Assembly (NCBI GenBank): GCA_000469685.2
Contig: LS997567.1
Span: forward strand, 37,716,005-37,780,004
From: Haemonchus contortus
Taxonomy: Eukaryota; Nematoda; Chromadorea; Rhabditida; Trichostrongylidae
DNA: 64,000 nucleotides
Direction of reading: 5' to 3'
Below, piece by piece: positions 13,146 to 22,501 of this stretch (position 1 is the first letter of the stretch; every line of letters starts with the position of its first letter). The notes below the pieces were generated by a model, which was not told where the DNA came from, did no database searches, and saw only the letters and a list, made by a program, of their open reading frames with translations. The translations under genes were made by a program, and so were the position numbers.

Positions 13146-13469
13146 AGTAAAGATACGTCCTGTTCAAGCCTCTCAAGATTGAATACTTTATATGGCCAAC
13201 GTTTCGGCTGCTTCGCCTTCGTCAGGGCCTGAAATAGTGCAAAGCATATGTGGCTTGCTCGCCCAAACGCCTTAACAAAACTCCAAGAAAATTTTCAAGT
13301 AGACTAGCAAACCCCCCAAGGTATTGATCGAATGAGGCATGGATTGCTCACCTTGAAATCCGCCGCTACGACAGGAGGACGACCACCCTCGCACTGACTG
13401 ATGTTTTGAAGTAACTAGTAATACCTCCCACTGACCTCATCGTAGATCAAAGGTTACAGAGGTCAAGGA
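13146..13469 (-). repeat. Inverted partial pseudo-LTR flanking the PLE
   Basis: It is the reverse complement of 13646-13970 in the adjacent direct repeat, abutting it at 13469/13470. Inverted terminal extensions of this kind are characteristic of Penelope-like insertions. Confidence 0.85.
13194..13229 (-). ncRNA. Hammerhead motif in the inverted PLE flank
   Basis: Reverse complement of the motif at 13886-13921, carried by the inverted partial repeat. On the + strand it appears as GGCCAACGTTTCGGC onward. All core bases are preserved. Confidence 0.6.
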
Positions 13470-14006
13470 AGCTCATCGGGTTTTATTCCATGCAGGCGCA
13501 TCCTTTAGCGTTTCCGTATTCATACTGGCGCTTGAAGCTGAGATCGCGGCGCGCAAGACCCTGGAAGCGCTTTGGATTACAGCAAAAGAACCCCTCATGA
13601 ACAGGAAGGAGGAGTGCGTAGCCATAACCCGTGAACTCGCACCCTTCCTTGACCTCTGTAACCTTTGATCTACGATGAGGTCAGTGGGAGGTATTACTAG
13701 TTACTTCAAAACATCAGTCAGTGCGAGGGTGGTCGTCCTCCTGTCGTAGCGGCGGATTTCAAGGTGAGCAATCCATGCCTCATTCGATCAATACCTTGGG
13801 GGGTTTGCTAGTCTACTTGAAAATTTTCTTGGAGTTTTGTTAAGGCGTTTGGGCGAGCAAGCCACATATGCTTTGCACTATTTCAGGCCCTGACGAAGGC
13901 GAAGCAGCCGAAACGTTGGCCATATAAAGTATTCAATCTTGAGAGGCTTGAACAGGACGTATCTTTACTGTATATCATGCCAAGATTGCAAGAAAGTCGA
14001 TCATGG
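13470..14006 (+). repeat. PLE pseudo-LTR, 5' copy (537 bp)
   Basis: It matches 16525-17061 from AGCTCATCGGG to GTCGATCATGG with identical length. It carries the end of the GIY-YIG coding region (EAEIAARKTLEALW...), the 3' non-coding part, a hammerhead motif and the start codon region of the downstream ORF at 13977. Confidence 0.9.
13886..13921 (+). ncRNA. Hammerhead ribozyme in PLE 5' pseudo-LTR
   Basis: Order of parts: GGCC (stem I), CTGACGA (core), extra A, GGC-GAAGCA-GCC (stem II), GAAA, CGT, T (cleavage after this base), GGCC (stem I). Stem I is perfectly paired and self-complementary. Stem III would be ACGU, also self-complementary, so cleavage probably needs a dimer. Hammerheads are known in Penelope-like elements; the extra A after the core is known from some natural hammerheads. 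Activity is inferred. Confidence 0.7.
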
Positions 14007-15173
14007 ACTATTTTGAGACGAGTACCAGCCGAATATTTTCGACTTGTGAAAGAAGTGCTGTCTTTGCGGCAAAAGATTGTCGCTTTGAGACAGACCACCC
14101 ACTTCCTGAGCCGCTGTCTTCATCACCGCATTACGCCGAACTTCATCAAAAACAAGCGGTTGGATGAGCTATGTGGACTCCCAAAGGACTCTCAACAACT
14201 ACGAGCAATTGAACGTCAACTTCTCAAAACGGCATTGAAATCGAAACGTAATTATATGTATTCGTGTTTAAACAAATGTATTGTTAAGGAAAAGCACTGT
14301 GAACGTTTCGTGCCGGATCGCCTTTGGGAGGAAATAGTGGGTGAGTCAAAAAGCATTTGTGATTATGTTCGCTCTAGGGCTAAGACAAGACTACAGGAAA
14401 AGTTCGATAGACTAGCGGACCAACAACGGTATTGTAGATCACGAGGCGTGCATACTAGTAACCTTGTTGACACCGACCCCGACGGCTCTGGTAATATGGG
14501 CGCATCACCAAAATCGCGAGTCACGGTGTTAGGTGACATCACTCTCTCCAATGATGCGCGTTCCTTACTAGAACTGGGTCCAAGTTTTGCTCCTGTACAG
14601 TCAATAACTCCAAATGTCTCTCGTAAAATTGTAGGTTACTTGCAAACCCTTCATGAGCGACTCCGATATAGAGCTAACACAATGCGGAGGGAAGAAGGTG
14701 CGGTGGATGCGGCAAGGAATTTCCCAGCTCTACCCTTTCCCTCCAGTTTCTATAAGCCCCAGGAGGCAGATGTTGCAATGGACACAAAGTTCCAGCTGTT
14801 TGCTACCTCGGTCTATAGAGTGGTTCGGCAGCATGCCGAGAAACGACCCATCTCAAACCTTTCCGCATCACAAAAACGTGGGCTCAAGGAATTACGCGAT
14901 TGCGTAAAGGCTGGTAAAATTCGATTGTCTATTAGCGACAAAGGTGGAGAATTTGTGGTTATTCCACAAGAACTTGATAAAGCAATCACGAAACTGCATT
15001 TAAGCGACGAGTCATTATATTGCAAATCATCCGAAAAAGAATATAAAAAGCAATATCGAAAGTTAAACAGAACTTGGTGCAGTGTAGCGGAGACTGCTGG
15101 ATTGGCTAATACCACTGCTGGTGGTATTAGCCAATCCAGCAGTCTCCGCTACACTGCACCAAGTTCTGTTTAA
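13977..15173 (+). pseudogene. PLE polyprotein N-terminal part, separated from RT by a palindrome
   Basis: This 398-codon frame starts inside the 5' pseudo-LTR and encodes a basic, largely helical N-terminal region (LRQKIVALRQTTHFLSR, LKELRDCVKAGKIRLSISDK, GGEFVVIP). The ISDKGGEFVVIP segment is typical of the region just before RT in Penelope proteins. The last ~36 codons lie in a perfect inverted repeat (50-base arms, 15066-15170), ending at a TAA. The RT continues in another frame from 15176. Without the palindrome the two ORFs would probably be one protein. Confidence 0.75.
15066..15170. repeat. Perfect 50-bp-arm palindrome inside the PLE ORF
   Basis: The sequence from AACAGAACTTGGTGCAG to AATACCAC is followed by a 5-base loop (TGCTG) and its exact reverse complement ending CCAAGTTCTGTT. 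It is immediately followed by two near copies of TTAAGTGTGACC (15170-15199). It introduces a stop and a frame change. Confidence 0.9.
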
Positions 15174-15175
15174 GT

Positions 15176-16723
15176 GTGACCCGCCTTAAGTGTGACCTAC
15201 CAGCCTGCCCCGTCCTGTACGTACTGATTAAAACGCATAAACTTACAACAGTGGACATGGTTTCGGTGGACCCCACCAAATTCAAAGTTAGACCCATAGT
15301 GAGTGGTGTTGGGGGACCTACGGACAGAATATCTTGGTTTCTCAATATCATCTTGGGCCAATTGCTTCGGTACATCCTTGCCCACCTGACCAACACTACC
15401 ATGCTACTTAATAAGTTGTCCAGCGCTAGCTTCCATGAAGGATGTGTGATGGAATCTTTTGACGTCACATCTTTGTACACTAATGTGTCGAATGAAGCAG
15501 CGCTGGAGGCCATATACGAATTACTTTGCGAACATGAACCTGACCTACAACTTCACGGGTTTACTGTCACGCAAGTGATGACGATCTTGGCAGAGTGCCT
15601 GGAGTGTTCCTTTTTCAGGTGGTCAGGCGAATATTATAAGCAGTTACGTGGCCTAGCTATGGGGCAACGATTGGCTCCTGTGTTGGCCATAGCGTTTATG
15701 TCGAGAATCGAAAAGCCAGTGTTGGACCGCGGCCCAATCCTTTACTACCGTTATATTGATGACTGCCTCATCATATGTTCGACTCAGGAAGAAATGGACA
15801 ATTGTTACGATCTCCTGAACGAGCAGTCACAAAACATTAACTTTACACGGGAAAAGCCTGTGGAGGATTGGTTGCCATTTTTGAATATCCAGGTCCAGGT
15901 CAGACGAGGCATAGCTAGAACAAAATGGTACCGTAAACCCAGCTGTAAGAACATAATTGTCCACTCCCAATCGGCGCACCCCATAAAAACCAAACAGGCG
16001 GTGGTCAATAATATGTTTAGAGTCGCAAATAAAGTTTCATCCGATGCTGAGCTGAAGAAGGAGTCTTTGCATCTCGCCCAGAGCATTGCCTCGTTGAACG
16101 GATATCCATGCTCTGGTTCAATACGGCGGAGGTATTTCCCTACACCGGCAGTCCGAGAAAGAGCACAATCTGACAAGGCGGCTTTTTGTTTGCCTTTCAT
16201 TTCCGAGGAAGTAAGTAGATCTATTCGATCAATTGTGCGTCGGTGTGGTCTTCAAGACGATATACGGATTGTGGAAATACCTCCAAACACCCTTCGGAAG
16301 CTCCTCGTTCGTAGTCGACTCTACGATACTGTATGCGACACCCCTGACTGTGTGGTATGCCCTTATGGCAAAGTGGGTGACTGCATGAAGGTGGGAGTGG
16401 TTTACTCCATACGTTGCCAAAGCTGTGGATGCGAGTACATAGGAGAAACAGGTCGCCCTTTGTGCGTACGGGTTAAAGAACATCTAACTGGGTTGGCTGG
16501 ATCAAGGATGCATACCCCGCTAGGAGCTCATCGGGTTTTATTCCATGCAGGCGCATCCTTTAGCGTTTCCGTATTCATACTGGCGCTTGAAGCTGAGATC
16601 GCGGCGCGCAAGACCCTGGAAGCGCTTTGGATTACAGCAAAAGAACCCCTCATGAACAGGAAGGAGGAGTGCGTAGCCATAACCCGTGAACTCGCACCCT
16701 TCCTTGACCTCTGTAACCTTTGA
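15176..16723 (+). CDS. PLE reverse transcriptase with C-terminal GIY-YIG endonuclease
   Basis: 515 codons. The RT domain shows fingers motif KFKVRPIVSG, motif A SFDVTSLYTNV, and motif C YYRYIDDCLI with the catalytic YIDD. A Cys-rich linker follows (CDTPDCVVCPYGKVGDC). The GIY-YIG domain reads VVYSIRC..C..EYIGETGRPLCVRVKEH with the expected Arg and a downstream Glu-containing end (KEECVAITRELAPF). Penelope RTs copy element RNA at nicks made by GIY-YIG. All visible catalytic residues are intact, but the upstream part is in another frame because of the palindrome, so full-length protein is unlikely from this copy. No intron is needed. Confidence 0.9.
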   Translation: MTRLKCDLPACPVLYVLIKTHKLTTVDMVSVDPTKFKVRPIVSGVGGPTDRISWFLNIILGQLLRYILAHLTNTTMLLNKLSSASFHEGCVMESFDVTSLYTNVSNEAALEAIYELLCEHEPDLQLHGFTVTQVMTILAECLECSFFRWSGEYYKQLRGLAMGQRLAPVLAIAFMSRIEKPVLDRGPILYYRYIDDCLIICSTQEEMDNCYDLLNEQSQNINFTREKPVEDWLPFLNIQVQVRRGIARTKWYRKPSCKNIIVHSQSAHPIKTKQAVVNNMFRVANKVSSDAELKKESLHLAQSIASLNGYPCSGSIRRRYFPTPAVRERAQSDKAAFCLPFISEEVSRSIRSIVRRCGLQDDIRIVEIPPNTLRKLLVRSRLYDTVCDTPDCVVCPYGKVGDCMKVGVVYSIRCQSCGCEYIGETGRPLCVRVKEHLTGLAGSRMHTPLGAHRVLFHAGASFSVSVFILALEAEIAARKTLEALWITAKEPLMNRKEECVAITRELAPFLDLCNL

Positions 16724-17061
16724 TCTACGATGAGGTCAGTGGGAGGTATTACTAGTTACTTCAAAACATCAGTCAGTGCGAGGGTGGTCGTCCTCCTGTC
16801 GTAGCGGCGGATTTCAAGGTGAGCAATCCATGCCTCATTCGATCAATACCTTGGGGGGTTTGCTAGTCTACTTGAAAATTTTCTTGGAGTTTTGTTAAGG
16901 CGTTTGGGCGAGCAAGCCACATATGCTTTGCACTATTTCAGGCCCTGACGAAGGCGAAGCAGCCGAAACGTTGGCCATATAAAGTATTCAATCTTGAGAG
17001 GCTTGAACAGGACGTATCTTTACTGTATATCATGCCAAGATTGCAAGAAAGTCGATCATGG
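16525..17061 (+). repeat. PLE pseudo-LTR, 3' copy (537 bp)
   Basis: Same length as 13470-14006 and no difference noticed by eye. It contains the true end of the RT/GIY-YIG ORF (stop at 16721-16723) and the 3' non-coding region, and ends at the target duplication. Confidence 0.9.
16941..16976 (+). ncRNA. Hammerhead ribozyme in PLE 3' pseudo-LTR
   Basis: Identical 36-base motif to 13886-13921. Cleavage at both copies in a transcript would release a unit-length RNA of about 3.06 kb, the distance between them. Confidence 0.7.
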
Positions 17062-17138
17062 GGTATTTAAACATGTGGATGAAAGCATCATAAATCACCT
17101 CTGTACTGTGCTTGTCATCGCATGAGCACAACGTCTAA

Positions 17139-19477
17139 CCTGTACTACTCCGAATTCACCGCAGCGCCTTCTACGGCTTCAACTCGGGAATACCTGCTCC
17201 TGTTGCTCCTTCTTATTTTTCGGAATCCCTGTATTTAGCTAGCCCACCACAGTGCACTGGACCACCTCCATTTCATGTATCTGCACCCCTTCTACCCCTT
17301 GCACCTCCCCTTTCTGTTTCCTCGAGTGCTGTAGCTTTGAATTCGTTTTATTTACCCTCAGCACCCGCAAGCAATGTGAACTCTGTAAACCAAAACCTTA
17401 TGCTCTTCGAGACCCTAGAGGCAGCTACGGTTACAGCAAATGGACACATCCAAGAGCCAACATATGCTGGCGAAAGGCAGGTAAGCAGAATGGGGAAGCA
17501 TGACGTACTAGTATACCGGATTCCAGGTACAACACGTTCCCTTACGTTCTACCGAAAGTATATAGGCAAAACAGTGACAGCTCCGTGTGCGTTCACTGCG
17601 TGGCGGAGCAAAAAAGAGTTCGTGATGGAGGACCAGCACCACGTATCAAAGTGAGTGAAGAGACTCAAAAAAAGCTTACAATCTTTCATAACTGAAATTT
17701 AAGGTTATCGGTAACGTATTTCTGACTGATCCCTGCAGCATACATCATGTATGCACTCCAGGCAAGCACACCGAAGAAAGAGGAAACCGGCAATGTATAC
17801 AATTTATTTTTTTATATTCATCGCTGACCACAATGCCGTATTAGAATTTTCAGGTGGCGCAGGACATAAGGAAGGATTCGTCACACGCAGGGAAGGAACC
17901 CGCTCAGGTCTATCTTGATATGGTAGCAGTACCCCTTGAAGCTGACAACGGTGGAATCTTTGAGCATTTTTTTGGTTCGCTGAATCAATCAAACTTTCTA
18001 ATTCGACCTTGCTTCGGAAGAAGAGGAAAACTCCATAAGGGCCTCAATACGACGATCAGGATATCAAGCTCGAAGAAGAATGTTGGCCAAGTATGTATTC
18101 CTAACTAGTGCTCTTGTTAAAGCGTTGTATTCTGCTTCGTTCAGCAGCGTCGGCGTTTGGGTGAATCTATCTGCCAACATGGAGCATGTTCCCTTGGGTT
18201 TTCGAACTCTGCGCGACGGCTCAGTTTTCTTGCAGCACCACGCTTCCGGGTTGCACATCTACTTCTCAGTTGCAACCATTAAGGTTTGACGACTTATTGC
18301 ATGAGTATCTCATAAGGCGGCAATTAGATTAACATCAAATTCAGAAGGCATGCGAAGCAGGATTGCATAGCGTTGTTGCAGACGGGATGCACTCGCTGCA
18401 TCCTAAGACGCTCGGATAACAGGCCAGCTCTCCTGCGTACACGGCGTCTGCTCTCAGGGAATTGAGGTACCACTCCTTTATTGCATCACTGCGAAGAAAT
18501 CGGAACGGACCTACGTGAAAATTTTTGGAATGTTGAAAAAAAACATCACTGGAGATGCACCTGAGCGAGTGGTGCTAGACTTTGAAAAAGCAGCTATAAA
18601 AGCTGCTCGCAGGGTCTTCCCAAGAGCGTCTGTGGAAGGCTGTGCGTTTCATCTTGCACAGTCTTTGAGTCGCAAAAGAGATTTTTTGGGGCTGAGACGA
18701 TACATCCATGGACTGAAAAGGGAGGAGCCACTCACAGAGTTGTGGGAAATAGTGAAAGGTAGTTAATAAAGGAATTCTTCATTTGGCTGGCTCAAACAAT
18801 CAGCTTTCTTTGCTTTTTCAGGGGTGATATTTCTTTCCCGACCACTGCTGCAACGGGCGAGGGCTCTCCAGGGTCCCCGCATCCCCACGGACCACGGCGC
18901 TTATAGAAAATGCGAAGAATACCTGCGCTACTTCCAAGAGACATGGTTGCGAGGTTTCTTCAAAGATATGTGGTGCAAATGGGGGCTTGAGGAACTGCGG
19001 ACCACAAACTTAGCAGAAGCATTCCACAGGTAATGAAAACCACAGGGCTTTTCAAGTGTAGGATGTATAAGTTTTTTCAGACGGCTCCCAGTCCTCATAA
19101 ATGTGGACCATCCGCCCTTGAGCGTGCTCATTGAAGCTCTCCGGAAGCTCAACTACGAGGCGAGAGCAGCATTAACACGTCTACAGGAGGTGGCATTTTC
19201 ATTGTTATCATGTTCATGATCATGCTGAATCGTTTTATTTGTATCTAATGCAGGACCGAACAACGCCAAGGAGCTCCGAAGAAGAGATCAGGAAAGAAGA
19301 GAAAAGATGGCAGAAGAAACAAGGCTGTAGGTGCTTTTGTACAGCACACAGCATACATGCATTGCTCTTTAATGCTTTTGCAGGTTCGAAGAGATATACC
19401 AGAATGGACCAAGTGGACAGGAAATAGAGCAATTCTGTAGGAAAATGTCTAAATACGTCACCGATAAGCCTACATAG
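17139..19477 (+). pseudogene. Mutator-like (MULE) transposase gene, spliced, with frame breaks
   Basis: Exons with good GT-AG borders: about 17139-17480 onward (Pro-rich N-terminus), 17854-18090, 18145-18283, 18345-18758, 18822-19029, 19081-19189, 19254-19326, 19384-19477 (TAG). The catalytic MULE domain is clear: VVADGMH (first Asp), then VHGVCSQGIEVPLLY, VVLDFEKAAIKAARRVFP (second Asp), EGCAFHLAQSLSRK, and RTTNLAEAFHR near the end. A one-base shift near 18410-18425 separates HPKTLG-stop from QLSCVHGV. The region 17520-17650 encodes a Cys-containing, possibly FLYWCH-like segment (SDSSVCVHCVAEQK) in a frame that does not join cleanly upstream. It lies directly downstream of the PLE, unrelated to it. 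It may be the source of activity for short elements with 9-bp target duplications seen at 53.9 and 60.5 kb, but no terminal repeats were matched to it. Confidence 0.75.
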
Positions 19478-19618
19478 TTTCATATTATATGAAGATTTCG
19501 AATTCTTACATTGTCGTGTCCTTACCGCATATTATTTTGAAATGTATAATAATAATACTATTATTATTAACAATATTAATGATAAAGAGTTCAATTCATA
19601 AATCAATATCAGTGCACT

Positions 19619-20580
19619 GAGACTGCCCGGGAGGTCACTAGCCAACCAATCGAGGGAGGTCATCCCACAGGCGAGTGAGGGGCTGGGCGAGGAAGGTGCG
19701 AAGGATGGACGAGGAAGGTGCGAAGTAATTACAATTGGTCACAAATACCGACTCCCATTGCTTTATAAGTCCCCTGACCCCGTCCCACCGAAAGGACCTC
19801 CCGGGGAATCCATAGCGTAGGTCAAAAGTTGCTTAGTGCTGCAGAGGGCGCCAGCTCTGCAGTAAATGCCACGCACTCATCCCTCCGAATGACCCGTTTC
19901 TCCCTCCAACCTAGCATCACGAAGTTTCATTAGCAGCGCGTTGGTGTTGGGAAGGAGAGCAGGGAAAAACTTGAAAAGCTATACAAGTCTTAAATTTAGG
20001 AACCATGAAATTCCATCCGTTGAGCCACCGACATTACAACAAAATGTCAAACCTTGAAGTAAGACGGGTCATTCGGAAGGAAGAGTGCGTGGCCGTTTCC
20101 ACAGAGCTGGCACTCTGCAGCACTATGCGGCTTTTGACCTACGCTGTCGATTCTCCGGGAAGTCCTCTCGACGGGTTGGGGTGGGGGGGTTGAACAGCAA
20201 TCGATAGGAAACGATTGGGAAGGAGTTAGCGGTGCGCTCGGCCTTTGCTGGCTTTTAAGGAGGCTTAATCTACATGATCAGTCCCTTGGAGACCACTGAA
20301 GCAAGTTGACCTGAGGCTCACCCTATTTTAATCGCAGTCATATTAGTTCGGGGAGATCGGTGGACCACAAACGTCGACTATCAAAGGGCAAAGGTTAGTA
20401 AACAACTTCTGACTTCGTAGTCCATGTCCTATGAACTTCCTCTGGGATTGAAATAGTGCTCGATTGGATGGTTTCTCAAATGGATTTCGTCTTTCCGTGC
20501 TTTGAGGAAGGTGAGGCCACCGAAAGTCAGTAGCAGCTAGCCTAATAAAGTAATGTTTCAATCTCGGTTTTGCAGCTTAA
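19619..20580 (+). repeat. Penelope-family 3 remnant: solo pseudo-LTR with inverted flank
   Basis: The left part (19640-19905) is the inverse of 20056-20200 (shared GGGTCATTCGGA, GAGTGCGTGGC, GACCTACGCT), the same inverted-flank layout as the intact PLE. At 20062 it encodes IRKEECVAVSTELAL, matching the NRKEECVAITRELAP end of the intact PLE. The right part carries a degenerate hammerhead core. Non-coding body shared with 12530-12840. Confidence 0.65.
20499..20535 (+). ncRNA. Degenerate hammerhead motif (Penelope family 3)
   Basis: TTGAGGA (core, first base changed), extra A, GGT-GAGGCC-ACC (stem II), GAAA, GTC, AGTAGC. Stem II is intact, but the core and the post-GAAA segment have changed. 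Same family as 12371-12407. Confidence 0.35.
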
Positions 20581-21170
20581 AAAGTAAACCTCAAAACTGA
20601 AAGGAGCATGCCCAGATCTATAGACAGTTGCACTTGGACACTGCAAGACCAAGGGGAGCAAAGTGATCATCAAAGTGAATTACACAAAAAGATAGATATA
20701 GCAAATTCGGCTAACATCTCTACTGTGTTAATCCTATCACACATGAATACGTCTAAAGGGAAGATTCTGAGTAATGTAGGTACACAATCTAGAAAGATTT
20801 TTAACGGAATTGCCGGCGCTCTCCCGGTAGTCGAGTCCTCCTGTATGTTCTTTTAAACTTGAACGTTCCAGCTTTATGGAGCATTTTTTTCACGCTTCAC
20901 TTCCAGTGGACCGAGTCCAGTCCTGTCGCTTACCGTCAGTGTTCTCATTCTGCCGCCTGTCCGAATCTGAATGTCCTAACTCCGAAGGAGCAATTTTCGC
21001 GCCTACACCGCCCCCAGGGGACGAATCTACACCTGTCACTTACTCCTAGGGTTTCCCTGCCGCCTATACTTCTATCAAATTTGAACCTCTAGGAAACAGA
21101 AACCATGTGTTGAAGACCACTATTAGCGCACATCTCGCCCTTCGTGGAGCCTAGCTCAGCTGGGGACGGA
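20581..21170. other. Nothing recognised
   Basis: Two frames of about 80 codons occur (20608-20856, 20859-21092) without a recognisable domain or splice context. Confidence 0.4.
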
Positions 21171-21396
21171 ACTTACGTGCGTCCGAGGGTGCGCGCGGCA
21201 AAATTCGTGACAATTTGAACGGCTTTAGCGCCTATCATTGGGGCCCGATCTTAAACTTGAGTGGATTATCAGGATCGTCTGAACATGATAAACTACTCCA
21301 CTACAAGTTTGCGTCCCAATAATAGGCGCCAGCGTCGTTCGAATCACCGTGATCTTCCCCGCGCAACTTGCCGCGCGCATCCTTGGACGCACGTAT
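21171..21396. repeat. Foldback MITE family B, copy 1
   Basis: Long terminal inverted repeats (ACGTGCGTCC...GCGCGCGGCAA and its complement) surround a palindromic centre with TTTAGCGCC...CATTGGGGCCC and GTCCCAATAATAGGCGCC. The same centre occurs in copies at 47641-47888 and 51619-51803. About 225 bp, non-coding. Confidence 0.65.
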
Positions 21397-22501
21397 GTAC
21401 CCATACGCGGCTCAGTTATGTGTTCTCAGGTAGCTCTACTCATTTTCCACATGTTTTGTTTTGTTTTATTGTTTCCACTGGCTAGTCTGTACTAGTACTT
21501 TTCCAGGGAGGTGCTGTAAAAGGTGATGATCAAAAGATCAAGAGGCGAACAGACCGACAGACTTACGGCTATTTGGGTTTATATTTAGTGAAGATATCAT
21601 ATTCGGGCATAAAGTCTTTACCATATGTAGTAAGGACTTCTTCTACGACCTCTAACCACTTTTCCGCGTTTAAAAATTTCGAATGGTCCTAAATTATTGA
21701 CTTCAGCCCCGCCCGCCGTGGTGCAAAACTTGTATGGCGATTTGACCACACTCTTCAGTGGCATCTGACCGCTCTTCCCGCTTTTCAGAAAGGTTCAGTT
21801 CAACATAGTCGTTAATTTTTGGCCTTGGCCCCTCCCACCGCGTAGAATGATCATAGATATCGTATTGCACGATATCACAGGATGACATTGAAAATGAAAA
21901 GTGAAGGCCGCATAGCGGATAGTTTTATAGTTGTATACAGGATTTTGAGTCTGATCGTGGTCACGTGTCCTATCGCATCACCGTGTTCGCCGTCTACAGA
22001 TGGTGCCGTTCGAGAAACTCATATGAGGTCAAGCGTAGGGGAGAGGAATACATCATTGTATTCCTAAACGAATAAATGCACCTTAAGGGCAATAGATTAA
22101 AGGTGGACCCATAGCATTCTTGATGGCATGAAAGTTTACAAAAGAGAATCGCTCTGTGGAAGAAAGAAGTCACTCCAGCAATTTGATATTGTCTTAGACC
22201 CGAGCCCTTTGTGCGCTGCAATATTATATCTCGAATGTACGTGTAAGTAAGTTTGCCATTAGATTAAATTCTCACTCTCGAAAATAGGCTCTCGAAAATT
22301 CCTGGAAATCCTGAATATCTACCTACGTGCATACGTTTTTCACAAATGCAGCGAATGATAATGTCGGTAGTACTGACCTATAATAATGGCTTATTTCTTC
22401 GGAATAGTACGATTAAGCGAATACGCTTTCGCATATTCACTTCTACCCTCACTTATGCTTTAGTATAGCACTCTCGCGCGACTTCTCCTTTTTTCATATT
22501 A

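Larger units (their letters stand above)
13146..17061 (+). mobile_element. Penelope-like retroelement (PLE) with pseudo-LTRs and GIY-YIG endonuclease
   Basis: The 3.9-kb insertion is flanked by GGTATTTAAAC at 13135-13145 and 17062-17072, an 11-bp target site duplication. It contains, in order, an inverted partial repeat (13146-13469), a 537-bp direct repeat (13470-14006), an N-terminal ORF, an RT/GIY-YIG ORF, and the second 537-bp copy (16525-17061). This is the pLTR plus inverted-flank architecture of Penelope-like elements. The repeats look near identical, suggesting recent insertion. A 105-bp palindrome at 15066-15170 breaks the coding frame. Hammerhead motifs lie in each repeat. Confidence 0.9.

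Noticed and set aside
13146..17061. LTR retrotransposon, because of the 537-bp direct repeats
   Set aside because: The repeats overlap the coding end, have an inverted flank, and the protein is RT plus GIY-YIG with no protease, RNase H or integrase.
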